From Gudongella sp964604145 (GTDB lineage: Bacteria > Bacillota > Clostridia > Tissierellales > Tissierellaceae), in assembly GCA_964604145.1 (NCBI GenBank), contig CAZRXS010000005.1, positions 1 through 45,269 on the forward strand: a DNA stretch of 45,269 nt, read 5' to 3'. The notes under the pieces are model-generated. The model was not told where the DNA came from. It made no database searches and worked only from the letters and a program-made list of their open reading frames with translations. The translations under genes and the position numbers were made by a program. Shown here in pieces: positions 1 to 8,490 of this stretch. Within the stretch, counting starts at the first letter, position 1. The number at the start of each line of letters is the position of its first letter.

Positions 1-80
1 TGTATCTGTAGGGATGGACGACTCTGTCCATTCGATCAAATGTATCTGTAGGGATGGACGACTCTGTCCATCCGATTAAC
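1..80. repeat. Tandem 40-bp hairpin repeat (two copies)
   Basis: Bases 1-40 and 41-80 are two direct copies that differ only near their right ends. Each contains an inverted repeat of the form GGATGGAC / GTCCATCC around a short loop; the first copy has one mismatch. More GTAGGG...CCCTAC hairpins follow at about 135-158 and 191-204. A 16-base segment starting CTATGGAAAAAT recurs at 162-177 and 220-235. No reading frame is supported in 1-250. Such hairpin units resemble dispersed intergenic repeats of clostridial genomes (inference). The repeat may continue beyond the left edge. Confidence 0.75.
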
Positions 81-222
81 CTTGGTAAAGCGCGGCAGGG
101 AACCGCCCCTTGCATTTATATACTGATGCTAATTGTAGGGTCTGGGTTTCATCCCTACTAACTATGGAAAAATTTACAAGTGTTCCTATAAGTAGGGGCC
201 TACCTTTGGTCGGCCACAGCTA

Positions 223-251
223 TGGAAAAATGTATAAAATTGTGGTATAAT
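223..251 (+). promoter_or_regulatory. Sigma-A promoter of rnpB
   Basis: TGGAAA (223-228) and TATAAT (246-251) are 17 bp apart. The -10 is perfect and the -35 matches 4 of 6. The predicted start at about 258 coincides with the first base pairs of the RNase P RNA. Confidence 0.7.
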
Positions 252-255
252 GTAT

Positions 256-586
256 TTGAGTAAGAAGTATGGTCGCATGTCCTAGACATGAGGAAAGTCC
301 GTGCTCCAAAGAGCAAGATGCTGGGTAACACCCAGTAGGGGCAACCCTAAGGAAAGTGCAACAGAAATAGACCGCCATAATATGGTAAGGATGGAAAGGC
401 GAGGTAAGAGCTCACCAGCGTTTAGGCGACTAAACGGCTCTGTAAACCCCATCGGGAGCAAGACCAAAAGGGAGCCTAGTAAGGTAGCTGCTCGTTACCG
501 CTCCAAAGGTAGGTTGCATGAGCCTATTGGCAACAGTAGGCCTAGATAGATGGCCATAATAACAGAACACGGCTTACTAACTCACT
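256..586 (+). ncRNA. rnpB: RNase P RNA (bacterial class A)
   Basis: This is the catalytic RNA subunit of RNase P, which removes 5' leaders from pre-tRNAs. Conserved blocks are visible: GAGGAAAGTCCGTGCTC near 290, ACAGAAATAGACCGCC near 361 and a GGTAAGAGCTCACC block near 402. Helix P1 closes the molecule by pairing AGTAAG (259-264) with CTTACT (573-578). The order of blocks fits the ancestral A-type architecture. Ends are estimated from P1 and are good to a few bases. It has its own promoter and a strong terminator, so it is a monocistronic unit. Short reading frames inside it are not genes. Confidence 0.96.
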
Positions 587-593
587 CTAATAG

Positions 594-624
594 AATCCCC
601 TGATTGAAATCAGGGGATTTATTA
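594..624 (+). terminator. Rho-independent terminator of rnpB
   Basis: A 12-bp perfect stem, AATCCCCTGATT (594-605) with AATCAGGGGATT (608-619), is followed by a short T/A tract. It lies just after the rnpB 3' end. Confidence 0.9.
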
Positions 625-684
625 TACCCATAATTATCGACTTATAATATTAAGTTTTTTAGATATGTAATATTTTAACATTTA

Positions 685-732
685 TAAAAATCATAGAGAA
701 TGGCTTATTAACATGGCTATAAGATTTTTTTA
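685..732 (+). other. Imperfect hairpin with T-run in the rnpB-NlpC spacer
   Basis: AAAATC-ATAG pairs with CTAT-AAGATTTT with a two-base bulge, followed by seven T. It may be a second weak terminator. Otherwise the AT-rich spacer 625-785 shows nothing recognisable. Confidence 0.35.
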
Positions 733-785
733 TTATAACAAAAATTATATAAAATATTCCTTGTAACCTTTTTGTCATTATTTCA

Positions 786-814
786 TTGTAATGCAGAATT
801 GGGTAGGCTATAAT
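786..814 (+). promoter_or_regulatory. Sigma-A promoter of the NlpC/P60 gene
   Basis: TTGTAA (786-791) and TATAAT (809-814) are 17 bp apart. An in-frame ATG at 791 lies inside this promoter and so cannot be the translated start of this transcript. This supports the downstream TTG start. Confidence 0.7.
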
Positions 815-853
815 ACTTTTATGAGTAAAAAAAGACCTAAAGGAGTGTTGTTA

Positions 854-1894
854 TTGGATGTAAAAAAATATAAACTGTGGGTAAAGATTTCTTTGCTCTG
901 CATGCTTATGATAATTGGATTTAAAGATACGGGGATAATTGTAAAACAATATAGTTTGCTAGATAGTAATTTAATACATATTTTATTTGAAAAGGAAGAA
1001 AAAGTAAATATAATAAGAGAAGCAAGTGATTTTTTCGAAGTAGTAAAAAACAATAAATCTTATAGATTACCAAAAGATATAATGATTAGAACCAATAAAA
1101 ATTCAGACAGATTTGCTGTAAAATCAACCACGCCTTTATATAGCAAAAGAGATTTAAAATCTAGTGTGGTTAGAGAAATTACGACAGAAGATGAATTAGT
1201 TTTTGTAAGTAAAGATGAAGAATTTGGTTACTATATAACAGCTACTGATTTTAAAATAGGTTACATTGAACTTAAAAATGTAGTTACTAAAGAACAGCCA
1301 GTGTTTACACTTGGATTATCTAATGTAAATAGAAAATTAATTAATAATGACAAGGAATTTTTAGTTACACAAGGAGATAAGGTTGCCATAGTAGGTTTTG
1401 CAAATGGACAATATCAAATTCAAGATGCTAATAAAGTTATATATAATATTGAGGAAGCTGCGATAACTCTATTTAAAAGCCAAGAATTAGCAAATAGGGG
1501 CGCAGAAAGGACGGCTATCTCGGATGTAAAAAAACTAGTCGATGCTGCTAAATCAAAAATAGGCTCAAAGTATGTTTATGCTACCGCAGGACCAAATACA
1601 TTTGATTGTTCAGGCTTTACCTCTTGGTTATATAAGTCACAGCTAGGAATTAATATTACTAGATCATCAAGAGATCAACCAAGAGCAGGACAAAAAGTTG
1701 AAAGGTCAAAATTACAAGCTGGTGATTTAGTATTTTTCAACACCACAGGAAAAGGGATATCACATGTTGGATTGTATATAGGTAATGGTGAAATGGTACA
1801 TGCTTCTTCATATAAAAGAGGAGTTAGGATAGATAGCATAAATTCATCATATTATAATCCTAGATATGTCACTGCAACTAGAATACTTAAATAG
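854..1894 (+). CDS. SH3-domain NlpC/P60 cell-wall endopeptidase
   Basis: This is a predicted secreted peptidoglycan hydrolase of 346 residues. A basic N-terminus followed by a hydrophobic segment (about residues 9-24) looks like a signal peptide or anchor. The middle has two SH3b-like stretches (around FAVKSTTPLYSKRDL and ITTEDELVFVSKDEEFGYYI). The C-terminal third is an NlpC/P60 domain with the catalytic cysteine in NTFDCSGFTSWLY, the histidine in GISHVGLYIG and a later MVHASS histidine. Such enzymes cut gamma-D-Glu to diamino-acid bonds in stem peptides. The start chosen is TTG at 854, because AAAGGAG (839-845) sits 8 bases upstream and the earlier ATG at 791 lies in the promoter. ATG 821 is possible but has no ribosome-binding site. 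The gene is monocistronic. Confidence 0.88.
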   Translation: MDVKKYKLWVKISLLCMLMIIGFKDTGIIVKQYSLLDSNLIHILFEKEEKVNIIREASDFFEVVKNNKSYRLPKDIMIRTNKNSDRFAVKSTTPLYSKRDLKSSVVREITTEDELVFVSKDEEFGYYITATDFKIGYIELKNVVTKEQPVFTLGLSNVNRKLINNDKEFLVTQGDKVAIVGFANGQYQIQDANKVIYNIEEAAITLFKSQELANRGAERTAISDVKKLVDAAKSKIGSKYVYATAGPNTFDCSGFTSWLYKSQLGINITRSSRDQPRAGQKVERSKLQAGDLVFFNTTGKGISHVGLYIGNGEMVHASSYKRGVRIDSINSSYYNPRYVTATRILK

Positions 1895-1909
1895 AATATA
1901 GTGAATTTC

Positions 1910-1936
1910 AAAGCACCCAATGGGTGCTTTTATACT
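1910..1936 (+). terminator. Terminator after NlpC/P60 gene
   Basis: AAAGCACCC (1910-1918) pairs with GGGTGCTTT (1922-1930) across a short loop and is followed by a T-rich run. A TATAAT at 1947-1952, lacking a good -35, may drive folD. Confidence 0.85.
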
Positions 1937-1982
1937 TTCTCTGTGTTATAATTTAGTTAATATTAAAAAAGGAGGGTTTTTA

Positions 1983-2831
1983 ATGACCGAAATATTAAAA
2001 GGAAGTCTTGTCGCAGGGAGTATCAAAGAAGATATGAAACCAAGAATAGAAAAACTAAAGAGTAAAAATATTATTCCAACCTTAGGAATTATCAGACTTG
2101 GAGATAATCCTGGTGATATATCTTATGAAAAAAGCATAATCAAAGCTTGTGAAAAGATGGATATTGAAGCAAAAGTTTTTGAAAGAGATATTAACACAAG
2201 TACAGAAGATCTTATAAATCTAATGGAAGAGTTAAATAGCAACCCTAAAATATCAGGGATACTATTGTTTAGACCCCTAGCTAAGCATATAGATGAAGAA
2301 AAAGTAAGAAGCTGTATCAATCCAGATAAAGATGTTGATTGCATGCATCCTTTAAACCTAGAAAAGATTTTTGAAGGCAACCTACAAGGATTCGCTCCTT
2401 GTACGCCAAAAGCAGCCATGGAAACACTTTTATTTAACAAGGTAGAATTAGAAGGTAAAGATGTAGTTATTGTAAATAGATCAATGGTTGTAGGTAAGCC
2501 CTTAGCTATGATGCTATTAAAGGAAAACGCAACTGTTACAATTTGTCATTCAAAAACAAAAGATTTAAAAGAGAAGACGAAGGCTGCAGATGTTGTAGTT
2601 ACTGCATTAGGTAGACCTAAGTTTTTTACAATGGATTACTTTAACCCTAACTCCATTGCTATTGACGTTGGCGTAGGAGTGACAGAAGATGGAAAGTTAA
2701 GTGGAGATATTGATTATGATAATGTTTCAGAAAATATTAAAATGATAACACCAGTGCCAGGAGGAGTAGGTAGTGTTACTACTACAATTTTATTAAATCA
2801 AGTTGTTCTTGCAGCAGAAAAACAAAACTAA
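1983..2831 (+). CDS. folD: FolD-family methylene-THF dehydrogenase (divergent cyclohydrolase site)
   Basis: The 282-residue length is normal for FolD, which interconverts 5,10-methylene-THF, methenyl-THF and 10-formyl-THF in the cytoplasm. The Rossmann segment (VVIVNRSMVVGKPLAMMLL) and the C-terminal PGGVGSVTT signature are clear. The active site is atypical. In the usual Y-x-x-x-K motif the tyrosine is Y48 but the lysine position is I52. The usual VQLPLP segment reads LFRPLA, which loses the folate-binding glutamine. The aspartate of DVD is kept. It may thus be a dehydrogenase with altered or absent cyclohydrolase activity (inference); this form resembles a clostridial FolD-like subgroup. 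The start at ATG 1983 follows AAAGGAGGG. A longer in-frame extension to 1920 overlaps the preceding terminator and is rejected. Confidence 0.88.
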   Translation: MTEILKGSLVAGSIKEDMKPRIEKLKSKNIIPTLGIIRLGDNPGDISYEKSIIKACEKMDIEAKVFERDINTSTEDLINLMEELNSNPKISGILLFRPLAKHIDEEKVRSCINPDKDVDCMHPLNLEKIFEGNLQGFAPCTPKAAMETLLFNKVELEGKDVVIVNRSMVVGKPLAMMLLKENATVTICHSKTKDLKEKTKAADVVVTALGRPKFFTMDYFNPNSIAIDVGVGVTEDGKLSGDIDYDNVSENIKMITPVPGGVGSVTTTILLNQVVLAAEKQN

Positions 2832-2840
2832 AAAATATAA

Positions 2841-2871
2841 AAAAGCATATCCATATGGATATGCTTTTTTT
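2841..2871. terminator. Bidirectional terminator between folD and the class A PBP
   Basis: AAAAGCATATCC (2841-2852) is mirrored by GGATATGCTTTT (2857-2868), giving T-runs in both directions. It separates convergent genes and nearly touches the minus-strand stop codon at 2870-2872. Confidence 0.88.
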
Positions 2872-5785
2872 AATCTATTTCATCTTCATCTTCATTTCCA
2901 TCTTGGCCTTCTGGTGATGCCTGCGGAGGTATCTCTTCATTTCCATTTAAATTGTCAAACCAATCATTTAACCAATCAAGTACTGGAGTTTCTGGAACAG
3001 TAAATTCAGTATGTTCATCACAAACTTGAGTTGGCATATGATAACTATAATCGCTAGGAACTATTCCATTGTTATCAGATGGAATGTAGGGAGGATCTCT
3101 TTTTATAAAGACTCTGGTGGCTACACTTTCATCAGGGCAAAACTCATTGGCTAGCTTTCCATTAGTAACATCTATTTTCGCTTCTACATGCATATCGCAA
3201 GATGAGGTTGGTACAGTACCGCTTACAAAGATCTCACTTCTTACGACACCTCTTGGATCATTTGAACAAAGTCGTGTAGGAAGTAATCCAGATTGAGTGC
3301 ATATATTTGCAGAGACAATACCATCTGGCCTAGGGAAACTAGTTTTACTTTCCAAACCTTCATGTACTTTTGTGTTAATATATTGCCATAAATTAGCAAC
3401 CGTAGAACTACTCTTTGAAAGAGTAATCCTTGGAGAGTCATTGCCTATCCAAGTTCCAGAAACATAATACGGAGTATAGCCAACAAACCATATATCGGCT
3501 CTATTTTGCGTAGTTCCAGTTTTTCCTGCTACGGCCATATTAGACAATCTGGCACGCCCTGCGATTCCACTGCTAACAGTGGTCCTTAAAATATCGCCCA
3601 TAATATATGCAACCTGAGGACTAGAAACTATGGTTTCTTTGGGTGTATTATCAAGAATTACATTTCCATCACCATCTAGAATCTTGGTAAAGGAAACGGG
3701 TTTAATATATACACCATCATTTGCAATTGCTCCAAAAGCAGCAGTCATTTCAAGAGGACTTAAACCTTTAGTCATTCCACCCAATCCCAATGCAGATAGA
3801 TTTTCGTCATTTGTGACCCTATTTTCTAAGCTAGATATAAAATTATCTCTTTCAGGATAATCTTTATTTATAATACCAAGCTTTTCTAAATGTACTAGCG
3901 AAGTAGGGATACCAATTCTTTGTAATGTTCTAACTGAGTTAACATTAACAGATTGTTCTACAGATCTCCTTAAAGTATGCAGACCCCTATATGATCTATA
4001 CCAGTTTTGTGGCCACATCTTACCATTACCATCGTAAAAGGGTATATCATCAATAGAAGTAGCTGCGGTAAAGCCATTATTTAGTGCTGGCCAATAAACA
4101 GAAATAGGCTTAATAGCTGAACCAGGTTGTCTTGCAGCGCCAGTTGCTCTATTATAAATTCTTGTACCATCAACATCTCTTCCTCCAATAACTGCTTTAA
4201 TCTGGCCTGTCTTGTAGTCAATTATTACAGTTGCAGATTGGGGTTGGACAATGCCTTCTTTTTGGACAAAAAAGTATTTATTGCTAATTAGGAGATTTCC
4301 ATCTTCCTGTATAAAAAAATCTGGATGAACATCTAAGTAGCTCTTATTAATAGTAATTTTTTTCTCTGACACACTATATTCAGATTCAGGAACTACAATA
4401 GAGCCCACAGAATGAGCAACCAAGTTCTTTTTTTCATCAATAGTATAAAAATCTGCAATATCAAAATGAGTTGGGAAAATATTTAATTTATCAGTGTTTA
4501 TTACAAGATTTCCATTAGAAAGTTCAAATTCACCTGGAGTTAAAATCAAGTTATAATCTTCAGTCATAATAGATTCTTTTTTAAAATAGACTATTTTATT
4601 TTTTTCATCAAGAACATGACCTGCCTTATTAATTCTCCAGTCAACAAGTATGGGACCCCTTATTCCTTGGGTATTTCCAACTAAAATCTCAACAAAATTG
4701 GTGTAGATATCTTCTAATTGTTTTTGCATATCCATATCAATAGTTGCATATATATTTAAGCCACCTGTATATAACTCTTCTTCAGCACGCTCTTTGCTAT
4801 ATCCAAACTCGTCCATTAATGCTTCAATAACATCTTTTTTAACTAGATCAGCAAAGTATGAAGTTATGTCCTGGGGTTTTTTTTGTTCTGGATTTAAGCT
4901 AAGTTTGATATCTTGTTCTAAAGCAGCCCTGTATTCTTCTTCAGTGATTTTTCCATATTTAAGCATCATATCCAAAACTAGTCTTTGTCTAGCCACAGAA
5001 TCTTCATTGAAAACAACTACATAAGTTTCTCCTAAAACATCAATTTGTCCTACTTCATAGTGTTCTGTACTATCGAAATCTTCTGGCTTTACCCTATAAT
5101 ATGGCTGAAATCCAGTTGTACTCTTAACTATACCAGCAATTAAAGCTGATTCGGCAAGTGTTAACTCAGAAACATCTTTAGAAAAATAAGTACGACTAGC
5201 TTCTTGCACCCCATAAGCATTTTGTCCAAAGTAGTTTCTATTTAGGTATGCTTCAAGTATTTGATCTTTAGAAAGTATTGTTTCTACTTTTAAAGCAAGA
5301 TAAGCTTCAGTGATTTTCCTAGTCAATTTTATATCATCTGTTAAGTAAACATTTTTTACTAACTGCTGGGTTATTGTACTAGCACCTCTTAAGCCGCCTG
5401 ATTTAAAGTTATCAACGACAGCACCAGCTATTCCCTCTAAATCAACCCCTGGGTGTTCTTCAAAACGATGGTCTTCAATTGCAATAAATGCATCAATAAG
5501 GTGTTTAGGCATATCTTTTATGCTTACAATAGTCCTTAATTCTTCAGCTTGAATCTTTTCAATAAGGTTATTATTTTGGTCATAAATACTAGAAGTTTCA
5601 GATAAAGAAGTTAAGATATTAGTCGGATCTATCTCGGGTGCTTCTTCTAGGATTGCTAAAACTGCGACACCTACAGCACCACCTGCAAGAATACCTGCCA
5701 TAATAACCGCTACAAGTAATATTTTTATTGCTTTAAATATCGTAAATCTATTCTTTTTTCTTATTTTTTTATTTTTAACTGACAT
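2870..5785 (-). CDS. Bifunctional class A penicillin-binding protein (PBP1A type)
   Basis: This is a 971-residue membrane-anchored enzyme that polymerises glycan strands and cross-links stem peptides outside the membrane. A basic cytoplasmic tail and one membrane segment (about 17-46) lead to a GT51 transglycosylase domain with EDHRFEEHPG (catalytic E104), GASTITQQLVKN and ILEAYLNRNYFG. The transpeptidase domain has SxxK at S556-K559 (PGSAIKP), an SVN motif in SVEQSVNVN and AGKTGTTQ with K755. A long insert separates the two domains. The end is rich in acidic residues, Pro and Gly. TTAGGAGG lies just before ATG 5785. It is a single gene on the strand opposite to all other genes here. Orthology to B. 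subtilis PonA is likely but not proven. Confidence 0.95.
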   Translation of the reverse strand: MSVKNKKIRKKNRFTIFKAIKILLVAVIMAGILAGGAVGVAVLAILEEAPEIDPTNILTSLSETSSIYDQNNNLIEKIQAEELRTIVSIKDMPKHLIDAFIAIEDHRFEEHPGVDLEGIAGAVVDNFKSGGLRGASTITQQLVKNVYLTDDIKLTRKITEAYLALKVETILSKDQILEAYLNRNYFGQNAYGVQEASRTYFSKDVSELTLAESALIAGIVKSTTGFQPYYRVKPEDFDSTEHYEVGQIDVLGETYVVVFNEDSVARQRLVLDMMLKYGKITEEEYRAALEQDIKLSLNPEQKKPQDITSYFADLVKKDVIEALMDEFGYSKERAEEELYTGGLNIYATIDMDMQKQLEDIYTNFVEILVGNTQGIRGPILVDWRINKAGHVLDEKNKIVYFKKESIMTEDYNLILTPGEFELSNGNLVINTDKLNIFPTHFDIADFYTIDEKKNLVAHSVGSIVVPESEYSVSEKKITINKSYLDVHPDFFIQEDGNLLISNKYFFVQKEGIVQPQSATVIIDYKTGQIKAVIGGRDVDGTRIYNRATGAARQPGSAIKPISVYWPALNNGFTAATSIDDIPFYDGNGKMWPQNWYRSYRGLHTLRRSVEQSVNVNSVRTLQRIGIPTSLVHLEKLGIINKDYPERDNFISSLENRVTNDENLSALGLGGMTKGLSPLEMTAAFGAIANDGVYIKPVSFTKILDGDGNVILDNTPKETIVSSPQVAYIMGDILRTTVSSGIAGRARLSNMAVAGKTGTTQNRADIWFVGYTPYYVSGTWIGNDSPRITLSKSSSTVANLWQYINTKVHEGLESKTSFPRPDGIVSANICTQSGLLPTRLCSNDPRGVVRSEIFVSGTVPTSSCDMHVEAKIDVTNGKLANEFCPDESVATRVFIKRDPPYIPSDNNGIVPSDYSYHMPTQVCDEHTEFTVPETPVLDWLNDWFDNLNGNEEIPPQASPEGQDGNEDEDEID

Positions 5786-5822
5786 TGTTTACCTCCTAAA
5801 AAGACACTTTAAAATATACTAT

Positions 5823-5852
5823 ATTATACCACAATAATTTCAAGTTTGTTAA
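5823..5852 (-). promoter_or_regulatory. Sigma-A promoter of the class A PBP gene
   Basis: On the minus strand TTAACA (5852-5847) and TATAAT (5828-5823) are 18 bp apart, about 40 bp upstream of the start codon. Confidence 0.7.
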
Positions 5853-5888
5853 TAACAAGAAGGTTACAATAAAAATGTAAAAAGATGC

Positions 5889-5904
5889 AAGAGACTAGTC
5901 TCTT
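5889..5904. promoter_or_regulatory. Perfect 16-bp palindrome upstream of hflX
   Basis: AAGAGACTAGTCTCTT is a perfect dyad about 40 bp before the hflX start, between the divergent PBP and hflX genes. It has no T-tract, so it looks more like a dimeric repressor site than a terminator. A possible -10, TATACT (5919-5924), follows. The function is unproven. Confidence 0.4.
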
Positions 5905-5944
5905 ACATATAAAGATGATATACTTAGCATTGGAGAGTGAGAGA

Positions 5945-7216
5945 ATGGAAACTATAAAAGAAAAAGTTTTAATAGTTGGAGTAGTGCTAGCTGAAGATAA
6001 TATTGAAATCGAAGATTCACTAGATGAACTTGAAGAATTGGTAAAAGCAGCAGGTGGAATTATAAAAGCGAGGATTGTACAAAAAAGATATAGGTTAAAT
6101 GCAGCTTTTTATATTGGCAAAGGTAAAGCACAGGAAATACAAGAACTTTGTGAAAAGTTAGAAATAGATACAGTTGTATTTAATAACGAACTATCAGGTG
6201 CGCAACTTAGAAACCTAGAAGAGATAATAGATAGAAAAATAATCGATAGAACTACATTGATTTTAGATATTTTTGCCCTTAGGGCAGAGTCTAAAGAAGG
6301 AAAACTCCAAGTAAAACTCGCTCAACTAAAGTATAGATTACCTCGACTTGTAGGCTTTAGAGATTATTTATCAAGAGAGGGAGCGGGTATTGGGACAAGA
6401 GGACCTGGAGAACAGAAACTTGAAATAGATAGAAGGCATATATTAAGAGAGATAAGCAATATTGAAAACCAGTTAAGAGAAATTGTAGAAATAAGAGATA
6501 TTAAAAGAAAAAAGAGATTATCTTCTCAATTGCCAATAGTATCATTGTTAGGCTACACAAATGCAGGAAAGTCTACATTAATGAATCAGCTTATAAAAAG
6601 AGATAGTGGATATGATACGACTAAATCAGTATTTGTAAAAGATATGTTATTTGCAAGTTTAGACACATCTCATAGGACCAGCAAACTACCAAATGGTCAG
6701 CGTTTCTTGTTAAGTGATACAGTTGGATTTGTGTCAAATCTTCCAACAAAACTTATAGAAGCTTTTAAGGGAACGATTGAAGAAGTAGAAAATTCTGATT
6801 TATTGATTCATGTATTAGATGCTTCAAGTAAAGACTTGGATCTTCAGATACATACTACTATGGATTTATTAAAAGATTTAAATATAATTGATAAACCAAT
6901 AATTACAGTACTAAACAAAATGGACAGACTAGATGAAGATAGTGCAACAAGAACTAATATAAATGTAGAAAACCCTATTTACATCTCAGCTCTAAAGAAT
7001 CTAAATATTGATCGATTATTATTTTTAATACAAGAAAAACTCCCAATGGCATACAGAGAAGTTGATATGTTTATTCCATATAAAGACCAATCCATTTCAA
7101 GCTATCTTATGGATCAATATAAGATAATGGACTTAGAATATGTAGAAAATGGACTCAATTTATCTCTTTTGATAAATCATATTGACTATGAAAAATATAA
7201 AAGATATATAATTTAA
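5945..7216 (+). CDS. hflX: Ribosome-associated GTPase HflX
   Basis: HflX binds the 50S subunit and splits stalled or hibernating ribosomes, notably in stress. The 423-residue protein has the N-terminal HflX domain and a glycine-rich linker (EGAGIGTRGPGEQKLE). The GTPase domain follows, with P-loop GYTNAGKS (203-210), DTVGF (G3) and NKMD (G4). Length is normal. ATG 5945 was chosen because GGAGAG lies a few bases upstream and the coding similarity starts with the VLIVGV segment. ATG 5915 and 5885 are in frame but lack a good ribosome-binding site. The gene lies 18 bp before the YigZ gene, so the two are probably cotranscribed. Confidence 0.93.
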   Translation: METIKEKVLIVGVVLAEDNIEIEDSLDELEELVKAAGGIIKARIVQKRYRLNAAFYIGKGKAQEIQELCEKLEIDTVVFNNELSGAQLRNLEEIIDRKIIDRTTLILDIFALRAESKEGKLQVKLAQLKYRLPRLVGFRDYLSREGAGIGTRGPGEQKLEIDRRHILREISNIENQLREIVEIRDIKRKKRLSSQLPIVSLLGYTNAGKSTLMNQLIKRDSGYDTTKSVFVKDMLFASLDTSHRTSKLPNGQRFLLSDTVGFVSNLPTKLIEAFKGTIEEVENSDLLIHVLDASSKDLDLQIHTTMDLLKDLNIIDKPIITVLNKMDRLDEDSATRTNINVENPIYISALKNLNIDRLLFLIQEKLPMAYREVDMFIPYKDQSISSYLMDQYKIMDLEYVENGLNLSLLINHIDYEKYKRYII

Positions 7217-7234
7217 TGGGAGGATATTTAGCAT

Positions 7235-7882
7235 ATGGATTATTCATATAAAACGATTGCAAAAAAAGGTTTTGATGAGTTTATTATAAATAAGTCTAGA
7301 TTTATTGGATATGCCTCGCCAATAGAGAGTGAAGAAGAAGCTCTTAGCTTTATCAAAGAAATAAAAGAAAAGCATAAAGACGCTACACATAATGTATATG
7401 GATATGTTTTTGGTAAAGAATCTAATATCCAAAGATTTAGTGATGATGGTGAACCTTCTGGTACTGCAGGCATTCCAGTACTCCAAGTAATAAAAAAAGA
7501 AGAGCTAAGAAATCTAGTTATAGTAGTGACTAGGTATTTTGGTGGAACAAAGCTCGGTGGGGGCGGCTTGATAAGAGCCTATACAAAATCTGCAAAGCTT
7601 GCAATAGATAGCTCAATCATAGTCCAAAATAAGCTTTTTAATCGACTTTCAATAGAGACATCCTATTCAAGCTATGGAAAGATAGAAAACTATTTTCTTG
7701 AAGGTGATTATATTGTAGATTCAGTAGAATTTCTAGAAAAAGTTGAAATAGAACTTTATGTTGAAAAAATAGAAATAGATGGAGTTATCTCTGATTTAAT
7801 GGATATTACAAGTGGAGAATTATCTTATAAGATAAAAGACAAACTTTATTTACCCGTTAAAGATGGAACGAGATGGGTATAG
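7235..7882 (+). CDS. YigZ/IMPACT-family (UPF0029) protein
   Basis: This is a 215-residue protein of the YigZ family, whose N-terminal domain is related to eukaryotic IMPACT. Family signatures are plain: RFSDDGEPSGTAGIPVL and VTRYFGGTKLGGGGLIRAY. The C-terminal part fits the ferredoxin-like DUF1949 domain. The biochemical role is not established; nucleic-acid or ribosome binding is suspected from the fold. GGGAGG precedes ATG 7235. The close spacing with hflX, a ribosome-rescue factor, suggests cotranscription and would fit a translation-linked role (inference). Confidence 0.9.
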   Translation: MDYSYKTIAKKGFDEFIINKSRFIGYASPIESEEEALSFIKEIKEKHKDATHNVYGYVFGKESNIQRFSDDGEPSGTAGIPVLQVIKKEELRNLVIVVTRYFGGTKLGGGGLIRAYTKSAKLAIDSSIIVQNKLFNRLSIETSYSSYGKIENYFLEGDYIVDSVEFLEKVEIELYVEKIEIDGVISDLMDITSGELSYKIKDKLYLPVKDGTRWV

Positions 7883-7930
7883 AAGCTAGGTAGACTAATA
7901 TTTAAAACTTTAAAACTAAGAGGTGATAGG

Positions 7931-8332
7931 GTGGATAATAATAAAGAGTTAAAAGAAAAAATGATGAGTTTAAAGAATTGGGCAGTAGTAGGGGTTACAA
8001 AAAAGAAAGAAAGATACGGTTATAAAATTTGGAAAATATTAAAAGAACACAATTATAATGTTTACGGGGTAAGTCCAAATTATGATGAATTAGAAGGTGA
8101 TAAATTATATAAAAGTGTCAGCGATTTACCAGAAAAGGTAGAAGTTATAGACATGGTTGTATCACCTAAGATAGGAATGAGTGTACTAGATAAAATAAAA
8201 GAAGCAGGGATTAAATATGTTTTCTTTCAACCAGGAACATATAATGAAGAAATCATTAAAAAAGCAGAAGAATTAGGATTAGAATACTTGGTAGATGACT
8301 GTGTTTACGCTACTTTAAGAAATAAGGAATAA
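7931..8332 (+). CDS. CoA-binding (YccU-like) protein
   Basis: This small 133-residue protein is a single Rossmann-like CoA-binding domain (COG1832 type). Visible features are the early WAVVGVTKKKERYGYKI loop, YNVYGVSPN after the second strand, VDMVVSP and the end segment VFFQPGTYNEE. It resembles the N-terminal domain of ADP-forming acyl-CoA synthetases and succinyl-CoA synthetase but lacks any catalytic partner domain. Its role is unknown. The start is GTG 7931 with AGGTGA 6 bases upstream. It lies 48 bp after the YigZ gene and is followed by a hairpin terminator, so it probably ends the hflX transcription unit. Confidence 0.85.
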   Translation: MDNNKELKEKMMSLKNWAVVGVTKKKERYGYKIWKILKEHNYNVYGVSPNYDELEGDKLYKSVSDLPEKVEVIDMVVSPKIGMSVLDKIKEAGIKYVFFQPGTYNEEIIKKAEELGLEYLVDDCVYATLRNKE

Positions 8333-8350
8333 GAGTAGCCATGTGCTTAT

Positions 8351-8398
8351 AGATATAGGTTGTAGTATCTTAAATACTATTCCTATATCTATTTTTAT
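8351..8398 (+). terminator. Hairpin terminator after the CoA-binding gene
   Basis: AGATATAGG (8351-8359) pairs with CCTATATCT (8382-8390). An inner AGTAT/ATACT stem extends it, and ATTTTTATA follows. Confidence 0.75.
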
Positions 8399-8490
8399 AA
8401 AAATAGAAAAGTTGAATCTCCTATTTTGAGCTTTAAAGAGAGTTACATCGATATATTCTTTTAGAAACTTTATTTTTATGTTAGAATAAG

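Noticed and set aside
1..80. CRISPR array
   Set aside because: There are only two adjacent 40-bp copies with no spacers and no cas genes.
282..549. Short open reading frames on both strands
   Set aside because: They lie wholly within the RNase P RNA gene and have no ribosome-binding sites.
791..853. Upstream ATG (791) as start of the NlpC/P60 gene
   Set aside because: It lies between the -35 and -10 elements of the promoter, whereas TTG 854 has a well-spaced AAAGGAG.
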